A stretch of DNA of 64,000 nt from Thiohalocapsa sp963695445 (GCA_963695445.1 CAVOGV010000055.1:1-64000); one strand, 5' to 3'. Counted from the first letter of the stretch, positions 7,190 through 16,681 are shown. Numbers and translations are program-made. The notes: a model not told the origin generated them from the letters alone.

Positions 7190-9172
7190 ATGTTGTCCGT
7201 CGTCAACCAACCCGCCGTGGTCGCTACCGGCGATGTGGCGTTGTTACAGGTCGGCGATGCGGTGGATGGCCTGATCACGGAGGCACTACCGTCCGGGATT
7301 GAAGTGCGCAGGCTGGATGACGCGGACCAACTTTATTCAGCGCTGGAGCAAGGATGCCCGGCGCCCTGTGCCCTTGTGATCGGGGTCGGCATCGCGCAAC
7401 CCGTGCGCGTCGTCCAGCACGCCCGCAGCCTCGGTGCCGACATGCCCGTGCTGATCTTGTCTGAGCGCGCTAGCCGGGAGCAACTCGAACAGACGTTGCG
7501 TTTCGCGCCGTTCATCGGCAGCGATGTCAAACCCTGGTCGAGTGACGACTTGGGAGAACTGCCCGCGGCCTTGAACCGAGCGGTTGAGCGCGCATCGAAG
7601 CGTCGGCAATTCCGGGGGTCCGTGGCCGAGGCCCAACGGCATCTGGGCCGAACGCCGACAAACCCGCCGCAGGTGACCCATTTCGTCGAGCGACTGCTAG
7701 ACCGCGCGCCGATCGGCGTTCTCAATATCGACGTCCGCGGCATGATTCTGAGCGTCAATCGCTACGCCTGTCAGGTGCTCGCGGTGAGCGAAAGGGAGGC
7801 GCTTGGCGTCCCCTTTACGCGTTTCCTGCCGGTAGCGGAACACGGCCATCTGCGTAACATCATCGGCCGCTGTGTCGCGCCTATGCGCAAGCAGACACCG
7901 GAGGTCCTCGAGATCGATGCCGGCGCCGATCGGCAGCGGCATGTCGAGGTGATCGCCTCGTCGCTGGTGGACCGCACCGGGCAGCTCGGCTCCACGTTGA
8001 TTCTGCAAGACGTCACCGACCGCGTCCTGGCCGAGCAACGGCGTCAGACGGCGGAAGCCGCACTGCGGGAGAGCGAGCGCCGCTACCGCGAGTTGGTGCA
8101 GACGATGAACGAGGGGCTGGCGATGACCGATGCCGAGTATCGCATCACGTTCGTCAACCAGGCCTTCTGCGACATGTTCGGCTTGGATCCGGAGGCCTTG
8201 GTGGGTCGAGCGCTAAACGAACTGGTGCATCCGAAAGACACGCGGCTGCTGCAAGAGCGCATGGCCGTCCGCGGCAGCTGCGGGTCCAGCCGATTCGAGG
8301 CGGCCTGGGTCGGCGGCGACGGTCAGATCCTGCACACGCTGGCGTCGCCGCGGCACTTCTTCGACGAGTCCGGCGACTTCACCGGGTGCCTTGGGGTATT
8401 CACCGACATCACTGAGAGTAAGCGCGTCGAGCAGTCGGAGCGCCAACGCCTGCTGGAACTCGCGCACGTCTCGCGTGTGACGACCATCGGTCAGATGAGC
8501 AGCCAGATTGCCCACGAGTTGTCACAACCCCTCACTGCCATCAATGCATTGAGTAGTGCGCTGGTTAAGCTGTTCGAGGCCGATGCCGCCAGCATCGATG
8601 AGACGTGCGACACGCTGCGCGAGATCTCCGGCCAGGCCAAACGTGCCCGCGACATCGTCATTCGCCTGCGCGACTTCGTCCGCAAGTCAGAGCTTCAGTT
8701 CGACGCGGTCGACCTGAACGATACCATCCGCATCGTCCTCAGACTGGCGAACGTAGAGTCGCGGCACCGGGGTATGACGGTCGAGCTCAATCTGGCCGAG
8801 GACCTGCCGCAGGTGAGCGCGGATCGGATTCTCGTCGAACAGGTACTGCTCAACCTGGTGCGCAACGCCGTCGACGCGATGGAATCGCTTCCGGCCGCGG
8901 AGCGGCGCCTGCGTCTGTCGTCGGCGTTACTCGGCGATGCTGTGATACGGATCACGGTGGCCGACAACGGTCCGGGTTTTACCGAAGAATGCCTGCCTGA
9001 CCTGTTCAAGCCCTTCTTCACGACCAAGACCGATGGCATGGGCATGGGGCTTGCCATTACCCGCTCCATTGTCGAGGCGCACGGCGGCACGATCGAAGCC
9101 GATCAAAGTCCGGGCGGCGGCGCTCTGTTCAGGTTCACATTGCCAACGGCGCGCCGCGTCGATGCCTTATGA
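7190..9172 (+). CDS. PAS-domain sensor histidine kinase (FixL-like)
   Basis: 660 residues from the ATG at 7190, just past the preceding stop; the open frame runs further back but overlaps the flavoprotein gene. Order: an N-terminal receiver-like region (about 1-145), a PAS domain with RAPIGVLNIDVRGMILSVNR (about 165-270), a second PAS with EGLAMTDAEYRITFVNQAFC (about 300-415), the HisKA box with His442 in IAHELSQPL, and the ATPase domain with NLVRNAVDAM, DNGPGF and MGMGLAI. No membrane segment is evident, so it is probably cytoplasmic and senses a small ligand, redox state or oxygen. It overlaps the response regulator gene by four bases. Confidence 0.92.
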   Translation: MLSVVNQPAVVATGDVALLQVGDAVDGLITEALPSGIEVRRLDDADQLYSALEQGCPAPCALVIGVGIAQPVRVVQHARSLGADMPVLILSERASREQLEQTLRFAPFIGSDVKPWSSDDLGELPAALNRAVERASKRRQFRGSVAEAQRHLGRTPTNPPQVTHFVERLLDRAPIGVLNIDVRGMILSVNRYACQVLAVSEREALGVPFTRFLPVAEHGHLRNIIGRCVAPMRKQTPEVLEIDAGADRQRHVEVIASSLVDRTGQLGSTLILQDVTDRVLAEQRRQTAEAALRESERRYRELVQTMNEGLAMTDAEYRITFVNQAFCDMFGLDPEALVGRALNELVHPKDTRLLQERMAVRGSCGSSRFEAAWVGGDGQILHTLASPRHFFDESGDFTGCLGVFTDITESKRVEQSERQRLLELAHVSRVTTIGQMSSQIAHELSQPLTAINALSSALVKLFEADAASIDETCDTLREISGQAKRARDIVIRLRDFVRKSELQFDAVDLNDTIRIVLRLANVESRHRGMTVELNLAEDLPQVSADRILVEQVLLNLVRNAVDAMESLPAAERRLRLSSALLGDAVIRITVADNGPGFTEECLPDLFKPFFTTKTDGMGMGLAITRSIVEAHGGTIEADQSPGGGALFRFTLPTARRVDAL

Positions 9173-9792
9173 AACTCTATATCGTCGACGATGATGAACC
9201 CGTGCGCCGCGCCTTGAGCTTGCTGGCCCGTTCCGAGGGGCTCGAAGCCGAGGCCTTCGACGGCGGCGCCGCCTTCCTCGCCGCCATCGAAGGCGTCAAC
9301 CCGGAGACGCTGAGCGGTTGTCTGCTGCTCGATATCTGCATGCCCGATACCAGCGGGCTCGAAGTACAGCGCGAGATCCTGCGGCGCGGGATTCAGCTGC
9401 CGGTCATCGTAATCACCGGTCACGGCGACGTGCCGACCGCGGTGCAGGCGATGAAGGGCGGCGCGTTGGATTTCGTCGAGAAGCCGCTCGATGTCGACGA
9501 CCTGCTGGTGCGCATCCGCAGTTGTCTCAGTGGCGAAACCGCGCGCCGCCAGACCGCCCAGGGGCGTCAACTCGCGCGCCAACGGGTAGCCCTACTTACC
9601 CCCCGCGAGCGGGAGGTGATGCAGGGCATCGTCGCCGGGCTGCGCAACAAGGAGATCGCGCGGGAACTCGCCATCAGCTTCCGCACCGTCGAACTGCACC
9701 GCGCCAAGGTGATGGAGAAACTCGACGCCCGATCTCCGTCGGATGTCGTGCGGATCGCCATGCTGAGCGAAGAGGACGTTCGCCAGCCCTGA
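9169..9792 (+). CDS. FixJ/LuxR-type response regulator
   Basis: 207 residues: a receiver domain with acidic pocket VDDDE, phospho-acceptor Asp55 in LLLDICMPD and Lys in VEKPLD, then a LuxR-type HTH with LTPREREVMQGIVAGLRNKEIA. The ATG overlaps the kinase stop (ATGA), so the two are translationally coupled and very likely cognate. FixJ-type regulators activate transcription after phosphorylation. The conserved element at 9924-9965 begins 132 bases downstream, in front of the haemoglobin operon, and recurs before mtoX; this regulator is the obvious candidate to bind it. Confidence 0.93.
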   Translation: MKLYIVDDDEPVRRALSLLARSEGLEAEAFDGGAAFLAAIEGVNPETLSGCLLLDICMPDTSGLEVQREILRRGIQLPVIVITGHGDVPTAVQAMKGGALDFVEKPLDVDDLLVRIRSCLSGETARRQTAQGRQLARQRVALLTPREREVMQGIVAGLRNKEIARELAISFRTVELHRAKVMEKLDARSPSDVVRIAMLSEEDVRQP

Positions 9793-9923
9793 TTCCTTAG
9801 TTTGACAGCGTTCGTAGTTTGCCCCGTCCCATGCGCTTGGCCCCGCCGGTCTGGATCGTCGTTGCGGCCAGTCGTCTGATTCAGACTCCAACCAAAGTCA
9901 TCTGCTGTCTGCGGTCGTCGCAC

Positions 9924-9965
9924 GTGGAACCACGTATAGGCGAACGGAGGGCCTTTGTTTAGGCT
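9924..9965 (+). promoter_or_regulatory. Conserved 42-nt control element upstream of the haemoglobin operon
   Basis: Second copy of the block seen at 1608-1649: GTGGAACCAC, then GTATAGGCGAA, then CCTTTGTTTAGGCT. The differences from the mtoX copy are seven scattered single changes, so it looks like a conserved site and not a recent duplication; flanking bases do not align. Its end is 54 bases before the haemoglobin start codon, and mRNA would start close to or just after it. Confidence 0.65.
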
Positions 9966-10019
9966 GGATGCACGCTGAAGCGGATTTCCACAATTAACGA
10001 AGCACTGAGAGACACCACG

Positions 10020-10388
10020 ATGAGCGACGGCGATTCGAACCTGTACGAGCGTTTGGGCGGTTATGACGGTATCGCCGGCATCACGGAAGACATCTGGGCG
10101 AATCATGTCAGTAACGATGCGATCAAGCAGCGATATGCTGACAGTGATGCCGAGAACGTCAAACGTCTTGTGCGCGAGATGTTTTGTGCAGGGACCGGCG
10201 GCCCGCAGAGCTACACGGGTAAGGACATGTTGGCCGCACACCGTGGCATGAACATCAGCCCGGAAGAGTTCGTCTCCGTCATCGACGATGTGCTCGACGC
10301 GATGACCAAGAACAACGTCGGACAACGGGAGAAGGACGAAGTCCTCTGCATCCTCTATTCGATGAAGAGTGACATCGTCCACGTCTGA
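10020..10388 (+). CDS. Group I truncated haemoglobin
   Basis: 122 residues with the family start LYERLGGYDGIAGI and the proximal haem ligand His74 in LAAHRGMNIS. Truncated haemoglobins bind O2, NO or CO and serve in oxygen delivery, NO detoxification or ligand sensing. The ribosome site is a weak GAGAG ten bases upstream. It is the first gene of a run of co-directional genes ending in DUF1326 (13316), just downstream of the FixLJ-like pair. In this context oxygen supply or NO protection for an oxygenase is plausible. Confidence 0.93.
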   Translation: MSDGDSNLYERLGGYDGIAGITEDIWANHVSNDAIKQRYADSDAENVKRLVREMFCAGTGGPQSYTGKDMLAAHRGMNISPEEFVSVIDDVLDAMTKNNVGQREKDEVLCILYSMKSDIVHV

Positions 10389-10464
10389 CCAGAAGCCCAA
10401 CCGCATTGGGCCTTTCGGCACCACCATCCCGCAACAAATCGTCAATCAAGGTGAGGTTCATCGC

Positions 10465-10647
10465 ATGTCCGAGGTTACCTGGAACGAGAAGGTCTGCATC
10501 CACGCCGGCAACTGCGTCAAGGGCCTACCGGCGGTCTTCAAGGTCGGTGAAACCGGGCTCGAAATCCATCCGGCCGCTGCCAGTGATGACGAGATCAGGG
10601 CGACGGTCGCAAGCTGCCCTTCCGGTGCATTGCAGCTCAAGGACTGA
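10465..10647 (+). CDS. Small divergent (4Fe-4S) ferredoxin, YjdI-like
   Basis: 60 residues with three visible Cys: CIHAGNC (11 and 17) and SCPSGAL (Cys51), the pattern of the divergent single-cluster Fer4_19 family. The start at 10465 has AAGGTGAGG nine bases upstream; the open frame reaches back to 10369 but lacks family similarity there. Family members are poorly studied. Between a haemoglobin and an oxygenase-type reductase, a one-electron carrier role is reasonable but inferred. Confidence 0.82.
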   Translation: MSEVTWNEKVCIHAGNCVKGLPAVFKVGETGLEIHPAAASDDEIRATVASCPSGALQLKD

Positions 10648-10667
10648 CCGATGTTCCCCGCAGGGCT

Positions 10668-10693
10668 GTAGGGGCGAATTAATTCGCCCCTAC
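10668..10693. repeat. Perfect 26-bp palindrome
   Basis: Half-site GTAGGGGCGAATT is followed directly by its reverse complement, 13 plus 13 bases with no spacer. It lies 20 bases after the mini-ferredoxin stop. No T run follows, so it is not a classical terminator. Similar GTAGGGGCGAAT palindromes are common as dispersed extragenic repeats in many bacteria; it could form an mRNA hairpin that modulates downstream expression. Confidence 0.85.
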
Positions 10694-10748
10694 GACTAAT
10701 AACTCGAATCGCTCTCCACCAAACCACCAATCGAGGGGCAACCACACA

Positions 10749-11435
10749 ATGATCGGCGAACACCTGCACACCAAGATGCAACTCTTCGGGCTACCCGGTG
10801 ACCCGGATACGCTCAAGTGCCTTATGACGGCTGGCGAAAAAGGCGTGGACATCGAGAGTCGCGTGGTCGGAACCGATGCCCTGAGCGCCGACTCCCAAGA
10901 ATTTCGGTCCATGTCGCCATTCGGCTCCATTCCCTGCTTGCGCGACGTGGACTTCACGCTGTGCGGAACCCTGACCATCATGTCGTATCTGAACGACAAG
11001 GGCTTCGGTCCATCGCTGATTCCCCGTAACGGCGTCGCCCGTGCCATTCATTATCAGTGGTCCGAATTCGCGGGTGCGCACCTGGCACCGCCGGTGGCGC
11101 AACTGCTGGCCGGAAAGGACGTTGACCGGGCCGTTGCCACATTGGCGACCATCTTTGACGCGTTCGAGTTGCACCTTGCCAACAAACGCTACAAGGGGCC
11201 GTTTATCGTCGGTGAATTCTCCCTCGCCGATATCCATTGGGCGCCCTATGTACACTGCTGCGAACTGGCCGGGAAGGGGGAGCTGATCTCCGTCCGTCCC
11301 ACGGCTGCAGCCTGGTGGGAGGCGGTGAAGAGTCATAAGAGCACGAGCAAGGAGAATTTCATTGCCTCCAGCGTGCTGCCGACAATGGATGAGATCCGCG
11401 GTCGACACATCCGCTCGGTCTCGATCAACGCCTGA
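10749..11435 (+). CDS. Glutathione S-transferase-like protein, paralogue 1
   Basis: 228 residues: an N-terminal thioredoxin-like domain (LFGLPGDPDTLKCLMTAGEKG, SPFGSIPCLRD) and a C-terminal helical domain with FIVGEFSLADIHWAPYVH, the GST-C signature. Paralogues lie at 16927-17731 and 17760-18467, sharing the GDPxTxKCLMxAxEKG and SxADIHWxxYxH blocks. Here the motif is intact: SPFGSIPCL is the cis-Pro loop. Substrate unknown; GSTs beside oxygenases commonly conjugate epoxides or other electrophiles. It is co-directional with the haemoglobin and reductase genes. Confidence 0.85.
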   Translation: MIGEHLHTKMQLFGLPGDPDTLKCLMTAGEKGVDIESRVVGTDALSADSQEFRSMSPFGSIPCLRDVDFTLCGTLTIMSYLNDKGFGPSLIPRNGVARAIHYQWSEFAGAHLAPPVAQLLAGKDVDRAVATLATIFDAFELHLANKRYKGPFIVGEFSLADIHWAPYVHCCELAGKGELISVRPTAAAWWEAVKSHKSTSKENFIASSVLPTMDEIRGRHIRSVSINA

Positions 11436-11549
11436 ACCATGCTCGTCGATGTCCGGCGCCGTAGCGACGGCGCGGCATCGATTTCGGCCATGGCCCCAGG
11501 GCGATCGCCGCGACCGGATCGACAGCGACAGAAAGAGGGCAGACGCATC

Positions 11550-12632
11550 ATGTTCGGTTTTGGCAAAGCCAAGAAAACGCACCGGGTTCGGTTGCAACCA
11601 TCAGGCGTCGAACTCGACGTTCAGCCCGGCGATAACCTGCTCAAGGCGGGCCTTGCTGCAGGGCTTGGCTGGCCCCACGACTGCCGAGTCGGCAGTTGCG
11701 GCACCTGTAAGGCGCGTCTGGTCGAAGGCAAGATCAAGGAGCTGTCTGATTTCGCCTACGTGCTGAGCGGAGACGATCTCGACAACGGCATGATCCTGGC
11801 GTGCCAGACCGCGTTGCAAAGCGATCTGGTGGTGGAGATCGCACTGAACACCGCGGATGCGTCGGCCAGGCCGGTCGCGACGGTGGCGGGGGAGGTGAGT
11901 GGCGTCCGTCTTTTGACCCACGACATCATGGAACTCTCGGTCCGTCTGGAGCGACCGTTGCGCGAGGACCACAGCCACTACCTCGCCGGTCAATATGCGG
12001 ACCTAAGCTTTCCTGGTATCAGCACGCCGCGTTCCTATTCCTTTGCCACGCCGCCGGAGGATGATGACCGGCGCGGGCTCACCTTTTTCATCCGCAAGGT
12101 GCCCCAGGGCGAACTGACGACCTGGTTGTTCGATGGCGATCGCACCGGCTGCGAGCTGACGGTTACTGGACCATTTGGATCATTCTGGCTACGCGATGGT
12201 GATGGTCCCGTCATCTGCGTCGCGGGCGGCAGCGGCATGAGCTCGATCAAGGCACTGCTTGAACATGCCGCCAACGTCGGTTGCGCGCGCGACGTCGTCT
12301 ATTTGTTCGGCGCCCGCTCGCAACGCGACCTGTATTGCCTGGATGCCATGGAGGCGGTGGCGGCACGCTGGCACCCGGAGCACAGCATGCGCTTCCTGCC
12401 GATCCTGTCGGACGAACCGGGGGACAGCGACTGGTCCGGGCCACGCGGTTTGGTGACTGAGCAGATCGCTTTGCAAGACCTCGACTGGTCCCGCGCGCAG
12501 GGCTATCTTTGCGGCCCTCCGGGCATGATCGACGCGGCCATCGAAGTTCTGCAGGCCCAGGGAATCGGCGCCGACTCGATCCACTTCGACAAGTTCCTCG
12601 ATGCCAGTAGCATCCCTGGCGGGCGCCATTGA
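11550..12632 (+). CDS. Oxygenase-type reductase: 2Fe-2S ferredoxin plus FAD/NAD(P) domains
   Basis: 360 residues from the ATG at 11550 (GAGGG ten bases upstream; the frame opens at 11439). The plant-type ferredoxin domain carries Cys45, Cys50, Cys53 and Cys85 (CRVGSCGTC). The flavin domain has RSYSFATPP, and the NAD(P) domain CVAGGSGMSSIKALLE and CGPPGMIDAAI. This is the layout of reductases of methane, toluene, isoprene and phenol monooxygenases. No soluble hydroxylase lies in the window, and the only oxygenase seen, the AlkB-like protein at 18919-20104, has no rubredoxin partner here, so this reductase may serve it. Confidence 0.92.
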   Translation: MFGFGKAKKTHRVRLQPSGVELDVQPGDNLLKAGLAAGLGWPHDCRVGSCGTCKARLVEGKIKELSDFAYVLSGDDLDNGMILACQTALQSDLVVEIALNTADASARPVATVAGEVSGVRLLTHDIMELSVRLERPLREDHSHYLAGQYADLSFPGISTPRSYSFATPPEDDDRRGLTFFIRKVPQGELTTWLFDGDRTGCELTVTGPFGSFWLRDGDGPVICVAGGSGMSSIKALLEHAANVGCARDVVYLFGARSQRDLYCLDAMEAVAARWHPEHSMRFLPILSDEPGDSDWSGPRGLVTEQIALQDLDWSRAQGYLCGPPGMIDAAIEVLQAQGIGADSIHFDKFLDASSIPGGRH

Positions 12633-12680
12633 CGCGCATGTCGTACCGACCAGGTTTCAACAACATACCGGAGTCTTGCG

Positions 12681-13316
12681 ATGAGTGACCAGACCAGCCT
12701 TTCCGTTCCTGAGCACGAGACCTACTACGTCAACGGGCACTATTTCGAGAGCTGCAACTGTCTTGGAGTCTGTCCATGCTTGTTGCTTGATTCCCCCACC
12801 GAAGGCTACTGCGAGGCCTTCCCGTCCTGGCATATCGAGCAAGGCCGCCTCGGCGATACCGTGCTCGACGGCCTCAACGTCGCCATCTGGCTGCGCACGC
12901 CGGGCGCCCTCACCGAGGGCAATTGGCGCATTGCTATGTACATCGACGAACGTGCCACGCCGGAACAGCACCAGGCCATCCAGGAGCTCTGGGGCGGCAA
13001 GCACGGCGGCTATCTGGAGGTGATCGCCTCGTTGGTGTCGGACGTGCTCGGCGTGCATTCCGCCAAGATCGACTGGAACGAGGACGACAATGGCCATCGG
13101 ACCATGACCGTCGAAGGTGTCGGTGGCGTCGACATTCAGGACATCGAGGGCATGGAAGGGCAGGACGTGGTGCTTTCCGGCATGCCGTTAGCCGTGGCGC
13201 CGCCCTTCGCCGTTACGGTGGCCAGGTCCAATAGCTGGACCTTCAAAGATCATGGCCTGGAGGCGTCCAGAGCCGGCACGTCGGGGCTGTCGTCGCCATT
13301 CTCGTATTTCGCCTAA
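12681..13316 (+). CDS. DUF1326 protein
   Basis: 211 residues matching the DUF1326 pattern, with the Cys-rich start YFESCNCLGVCPC (Cys25, 27, 31, 33) suited to metal or thiol chemistry and a C-terminal NSWTFKDHG block. The function is not established. DUF1326 genes are often found with DUF2182 genes, as here (13528-14388), which suggests a joint role, perhaps in metal handling. The ATG at 12681 has GGAG eleven bases upstream. It follows the reductase by 48 bases and is probably the last gene of the haemoglobin transcript. Confidence 0.85.
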   Translation: MSDQTSLSVPEHETYYVNGHYFESCNCLGVCPCLLLDSPTEGYCEAFPSWHIEQGRLGDTVLDGLNVAIWLRTPGALTEGNWRIAMYIDERATPEQHQAIQELWGGKHGGYLEVIASLVSDVLGVHSAKIDWNEDDNGHRTMTVEGVGGVDIQDIEGMEGQDVVLSGMPLAVAPPFAVTVARSNSWTFKDHGLEASRAGTSGLSSPFSYFA

Positions 13317-13383
13317 GATGACCTCGAGGCAGGGTTCCCTAATCCTTTGCATAAGTCGATTGGCGATTGCCTGTGGTAGCGTA

Positions 13384-13450
13384 TTGTCGTTGTCGTTGTC
13401 GTTGTCGTTGTCGAATATCCGGACGACTACGAACACGACAACGACAACGA
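13384..13450. repeat. TTGTCG hexamer microsatellite with facing complement
   Basis: Five exact TTGTCG copies (13384-13413) are followed, 22 bases later, by CGACAACGACAACGA (13436-13450), the reverse complement of the array. The two arms can form a long hairpin between the DUF1326 and DUF2182 genes. Hexamer arrays change copy number by slippage, so the locus may vary between strains. Confidence 0.9.
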
Positions 13451-13527
13451 AATAATCATGACGATTTTTCAACATGTTCGGTACAAGAAGAACAATTGAT
13501 TAGGGCAATCGAGTCCACCGACACACG

Positions 13528-14388
13528 ATGCAAGAGCACCAAGGCTTCTCTGTGGTGAGCCCATCTCCGAGCATTCCGGCGATGGGCGCTAATGAGCGGG
13601 GCGCCACGCCCAATGCCATGTCCGGGACTCGCTGGTCGCGGGATCGGATCATCGTGCTGATGGGGCTCGTGACCGTCAGCGTCGCGGCCTGGGGCTACAT
13701 GCTGTACGACTATGTGCGCATGCAGACCCTTCCGATGTCGCAGATGTGGATGCCACCGACCGGCGGCGCCCCTTGGTCACTGCAAGACTTCTGGCTCACG
13801 TTCGTGATGTGGGCGGTGATGATGGTCGCCATGATGTTGCCATCCGCCGCGCCCATGGTGCTGATGTTCGCCACGGTGAACCGTAAGCGCCGGTCTCAAC
13901 AACGTCCTTATGTGCCCACGTTCGTCTTCGCGTCCGGGTATGTGGCAGTCTGGATTCTGTTCAGCGCGGTCGTGACCCTGGCTCAATGGCCGCTGCACCA
14001 CTGGGCCCTGCTGACACCGATGATGGACAACGCCAGCGCCATCATGGCGGGGCTCGTGCTGCTCGTCGCTGGCGTCTATCAATGGACGCCGTGGAAAGAC
14101 GCCTGTCTCAACCAGTGTCGAACACCCCTCGGCTTCCTGATGACCGAGTGGCGCGAGGGCGCCGCTGGTGCCTTCTTGATGGGCGCGAAGCATGGATTCT
14201 TTTGCGTCGGCTGTTGTTGGGCGCTGATGCTGGTGCTGTTTGCCGTCGGCGTGATGAATATGCTCTGGGTGGCCATCATCACCCTGTTCGTGCTGGCCGA
14301 AAAGGTCTTACCCTGGCGCCCGACGATCGTTCGGGCCGTCAGCGGGTTGCTGCTGGTGGCCTCCGGTATTCTGGTCTTGGCCGGCTGA
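13528..14388 (+). CDS. DUF2182 predicted metal-binding membrane protein
   Basis: 286 residues with about six to seven membrane segments. The family signature is visible: FVMWAVMMVAMMLPSAAPM and QWTPWKDACLNQCRTPLGF, followed by GCCWALM. Cys and Met residues cluster near the membrane, hence the predicted metal binding; no biochemistry defines the family. The start is unsure (ATG at 13528, 13582 or 13618), as none has a good ribosome site. It pairs with the DUF1326 gene upstream, separated by the microsatellite hairpin. Confidence 0.85.
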   Translation: MQEHQGFSVVSPSPSIPAMGANERGATPNAMSGTRWSRDRIIVLMGLVTVSVAAWGYMLYDYVRMQTLPMSQMWMPPTGGAPWSLQDFWLTFVMWAVMMVAMMLPSAAPMVLMFATVNRKRRSQQRPYVPTFVFASGYVAVWILFSAVVTLAQWPLHHWALLTPMMDNASAIMAGLVLLVAGVYQWTPWKDACLNQCRTPLGFLMTEWREGAAGAFLMGAKHGFFCVGCCWALMLVLFAVGVMNMLWVAIITLFVLAEKVLPWRPTIVRAVSGLLLVASGILVLAG

Positions 14389-14693
14389 CGGCAAGCTCTG
14401 GCGCTCTGGTATCCAAGCACGGGGGAATGGTTGCTGAGCCGACCGCCCAGGGCACGGCGAGGGGCCGACGGCGGCGTTCACGCGTTCAGATCGGGAATAC
14501 GCGTCCGGCCGCCCAGGCGGCACCGCCATCGCTACCATGGCGTGCTCGCGCCCAACTCGCCCCTGCGTTCGGCTGCCGTCACTTTGTGGCGTGACCTGGC
14601 CGACGACCGGAGCGCAGCCGACCAATCGGGGGAGAATTGTTGTAACGAGTCCGAATCGCGTCGCGGAATTGGCGAGGGCAAGCCCTCAGAACG
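14389..14693. other. Convergent intergenic region, nothing recognised
   Basis: This lies between the DUF2182 gene and the convergent DMT exporter. No clear terminator, repeat or gene is visible. Confidence 0.4.
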
Positions 14694-15629
14694 CTACGCG
14701 GACCGCGGCTTTGTTTGCCACACCACCGCCAGCCCCGCGAGCACGATACAGCCCCCGCCCATGAGCTCCCGCCCACTCAGGCCCTCGCCCGCCAACAGCG
14801 CAGCGGATACCACGCCCACCACCAGCTCAAACAACAGCAGGACAGATGAGCGTTGCAGCGGCAGACGACTGACGCCGTACTGGGTCGCCGCCGTCATCGC
14901 CGTCATCCACACCAGGCCCAGCGCGAGGCTTGCCAGCAGCGCCCAAGCCGGTGCCGCCAACGTCGCGCCGCCGGCCAGCGCCAGACCCAGCGCGATTGGT
15001 GCCGTAAGAAAGCAGGCGCCAAGGTTCTTCAGCGCCGATGGTATCTCCCGCCCGCCGCGCAGCTGCACGTTGGTCGCCGCAAACGCGAGCCCTGCCACCA
15101 GCCCGAGCAGGTCCGCCGCGGCAAAGCTGCCGAGCAATCCGCCAGCGTTCGGCCACAGCAAAAACAGCGCACCGGCCAGCGCCAGCCCGAGCGCCGGCAA
15201 GGTCACAGGTGACAGACGCTCACGCAAGAACACCAGCCCGAGCACCAAGGCCCAGATCGGCGACAGGTAGAACAGGATCATCACCCGCGCCACCTCCCCC
15301 TCGATCATGCCGAGCCCAAACGCGATGCTGGTCATCGCCGCCGCCAGTCCGATGCCGACCAACCGCCGCCCCAGCGACCGGATCAAGCCCAGCTGAGCCC
15401 AGGCATGCCACGCAAACCCTGCCGTCGCGCCCACATAGATCAGCGCGATTGCCCACAACCCGCCGAGCCCCGCCCCGTCCAGCCAGCGCAGCGGCAACCA
15501 GTAGAGCCCCCAGAGCGTGGAGCCGAACAGCATGACCATGACAACCAACGCCTGGCCCGACTCAGGCGCGGAAGGGGCGTGAATCGGGTCGGCCTCAGAG
15601 GTCCCGGCGGGCGATAGCGATTGGGTCAT
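14694..15629 (-). CDS. EamA/DMT-superfamily transporter
   Basis: 311 residues, about ten hydrophobic segments in two repeated halves, the EamA architecture of inner-membrane exporters of small metabolites. The first segment holds LFGSTLWGLYWLPLR and the second repeat begins GLVAGLAFAATNV. Substrate cannot be inferred. The ATG at 15629 begins a hydrophilic N-terminus of about 25 residues. Transcribed alone, divergent from the phosphoesterase gene. Confidence 0.88.
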   Translation of the reverse strand: MTQSLSPAGTSEADPIHAPSAPESGQALVVMVMLFGSTLWGLYWLPLRWLDGAGLGGLWAIALIYVGATAGFAWHAWAQLGLIRSLGRRLVGIGLAAAMTSIAFGLGMIEGEVARVMILFYLSPIWALVLGLVFLRERLSPVTLPALGLALAGALFLLWPNAGGLLGSFAAADLLGLVAGLAFAATNVQLRGGREIPSALKNLGACFLTAPIALGLALAGGATLAAPAWALLASLALGLVWMTAMTAATQYGVSRLPLQRSSVLLLFELVVGVVSAALLAGEGLSGRELMGGGCIVLAGLAVVWQTKPRSA

Positions 15630-15830
15630 GCGAGTGGCAGGTAGAGAACTGGCGCATCAATTCTCCAGGATATCGAGACCGCTGTCAGGTCACATTGATC
15701 GCGGCGACAACAGGTCTCGGGGCCTGACATCCACCATCTACGCGCTGTTTGGCTACAGATTGACGCTGGCGGTAACATGATCGGCTATGGCGTCTTCGTG
15801 TTGGGGGTTGTAGCCTCGGGAGACTCGGTG

Positions 15831-16681
15831 ATGAACCTGAACCTCGATCTGGGCCGGTTGACCGGCCCCCTGTTGGTTTTTGGCGGCCCTTACTCCAATC
15901 GACAGGCCACCGAGGCGCTGCGGGCTGAGGCAGAGCGCCTTGGCATTCCGCCTGAGCGGTGTATCTGCACCGGCGACGTCGTCGCTTACTGCGCCGACCC
16001 GGTTGGGACCACCGATCTGATCCGCGACTGGGGTTGCCCCGTCGTCATGGGGAACTGCGAGGAGAGCCTAGCTGAAGGTGCCGAAGACTGTGGCTGTGGT
16101 TTCCTGTCCGGGAGTACCTGCGACCTGCTGTCGAGGCAATGGTTCGAGCATGCCTCGGCCTGTCTCCGCCCTGATCAGCGGGACTGGATGGCGACTCTGC
16201 CGCGGTTGATCCGCTTCGAGGTCGAGGGTTCCGCGGTCGCCGTGCTGCACGGTGCGGTCGATCAGATCAACCGGTTCATCTTCGCCTCGACGCCCGAGGT
16301 GGAGAAATGCCGCCAAGCTGACCTGGCCGAGGCTGAGGTTGTCTTGGCTGGTCACTGCGGTCTGCCGTTCACGCAGCGGCTCCATGATGGCCGTATCTGG
16401 CACAACGCCGGCGTCATCGGAATGCCGGCGAACGATGGCGATACCACCGTTTGGTACTCGCTCGTCGGCCGCAAGGTGGATCGCTTCGTTTTGAGCATCG
16501 GCGGTTGGGCTACGATTACTCGGCAGCCGCCGCGGCGATGCGCAAGGCCGGTCTTGCGGAGGACTATGCGCGCGCGTTGGAGACGGGCCTGTGGTCCAGC
16601 CTGGATGTCCTTCCGGCGCATGAGCGGGCAGCAACGGGCAGGGCGATGATGCTGGACCAGGAGCCATTCACTCCGCCTTAG
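15831..16681 (+). CDS. Calcineurin-like metallophosphoesterase, frameshifted near its 3' end
   Basis: The family blocks are present: TGDVVAYCADP, VVMGNCEESL, VLHGAVDQ and AGHCGLPFTQR, binding a two-metal centre for phosphoester hydrolysis. The start at 15831 has GGGAG eight bases upstream. Near 16500-16512 the frame is lost: the first frame continues with unrelated sequence to 16649, while another frame gives the expected tail GYDYSAAAAAMRKAGLAEDY and ends at 16681. One indel therefore separates the two, either a sequencing error or a recent mutation. The stop overlaps that of the convergent HTH gene. Confidence 0.82.

Noticed and set aside
13384..13450. CRISPR-like array
   Set aside because: Units are contiguous hexamers without spacers, so this is a microsatellite.
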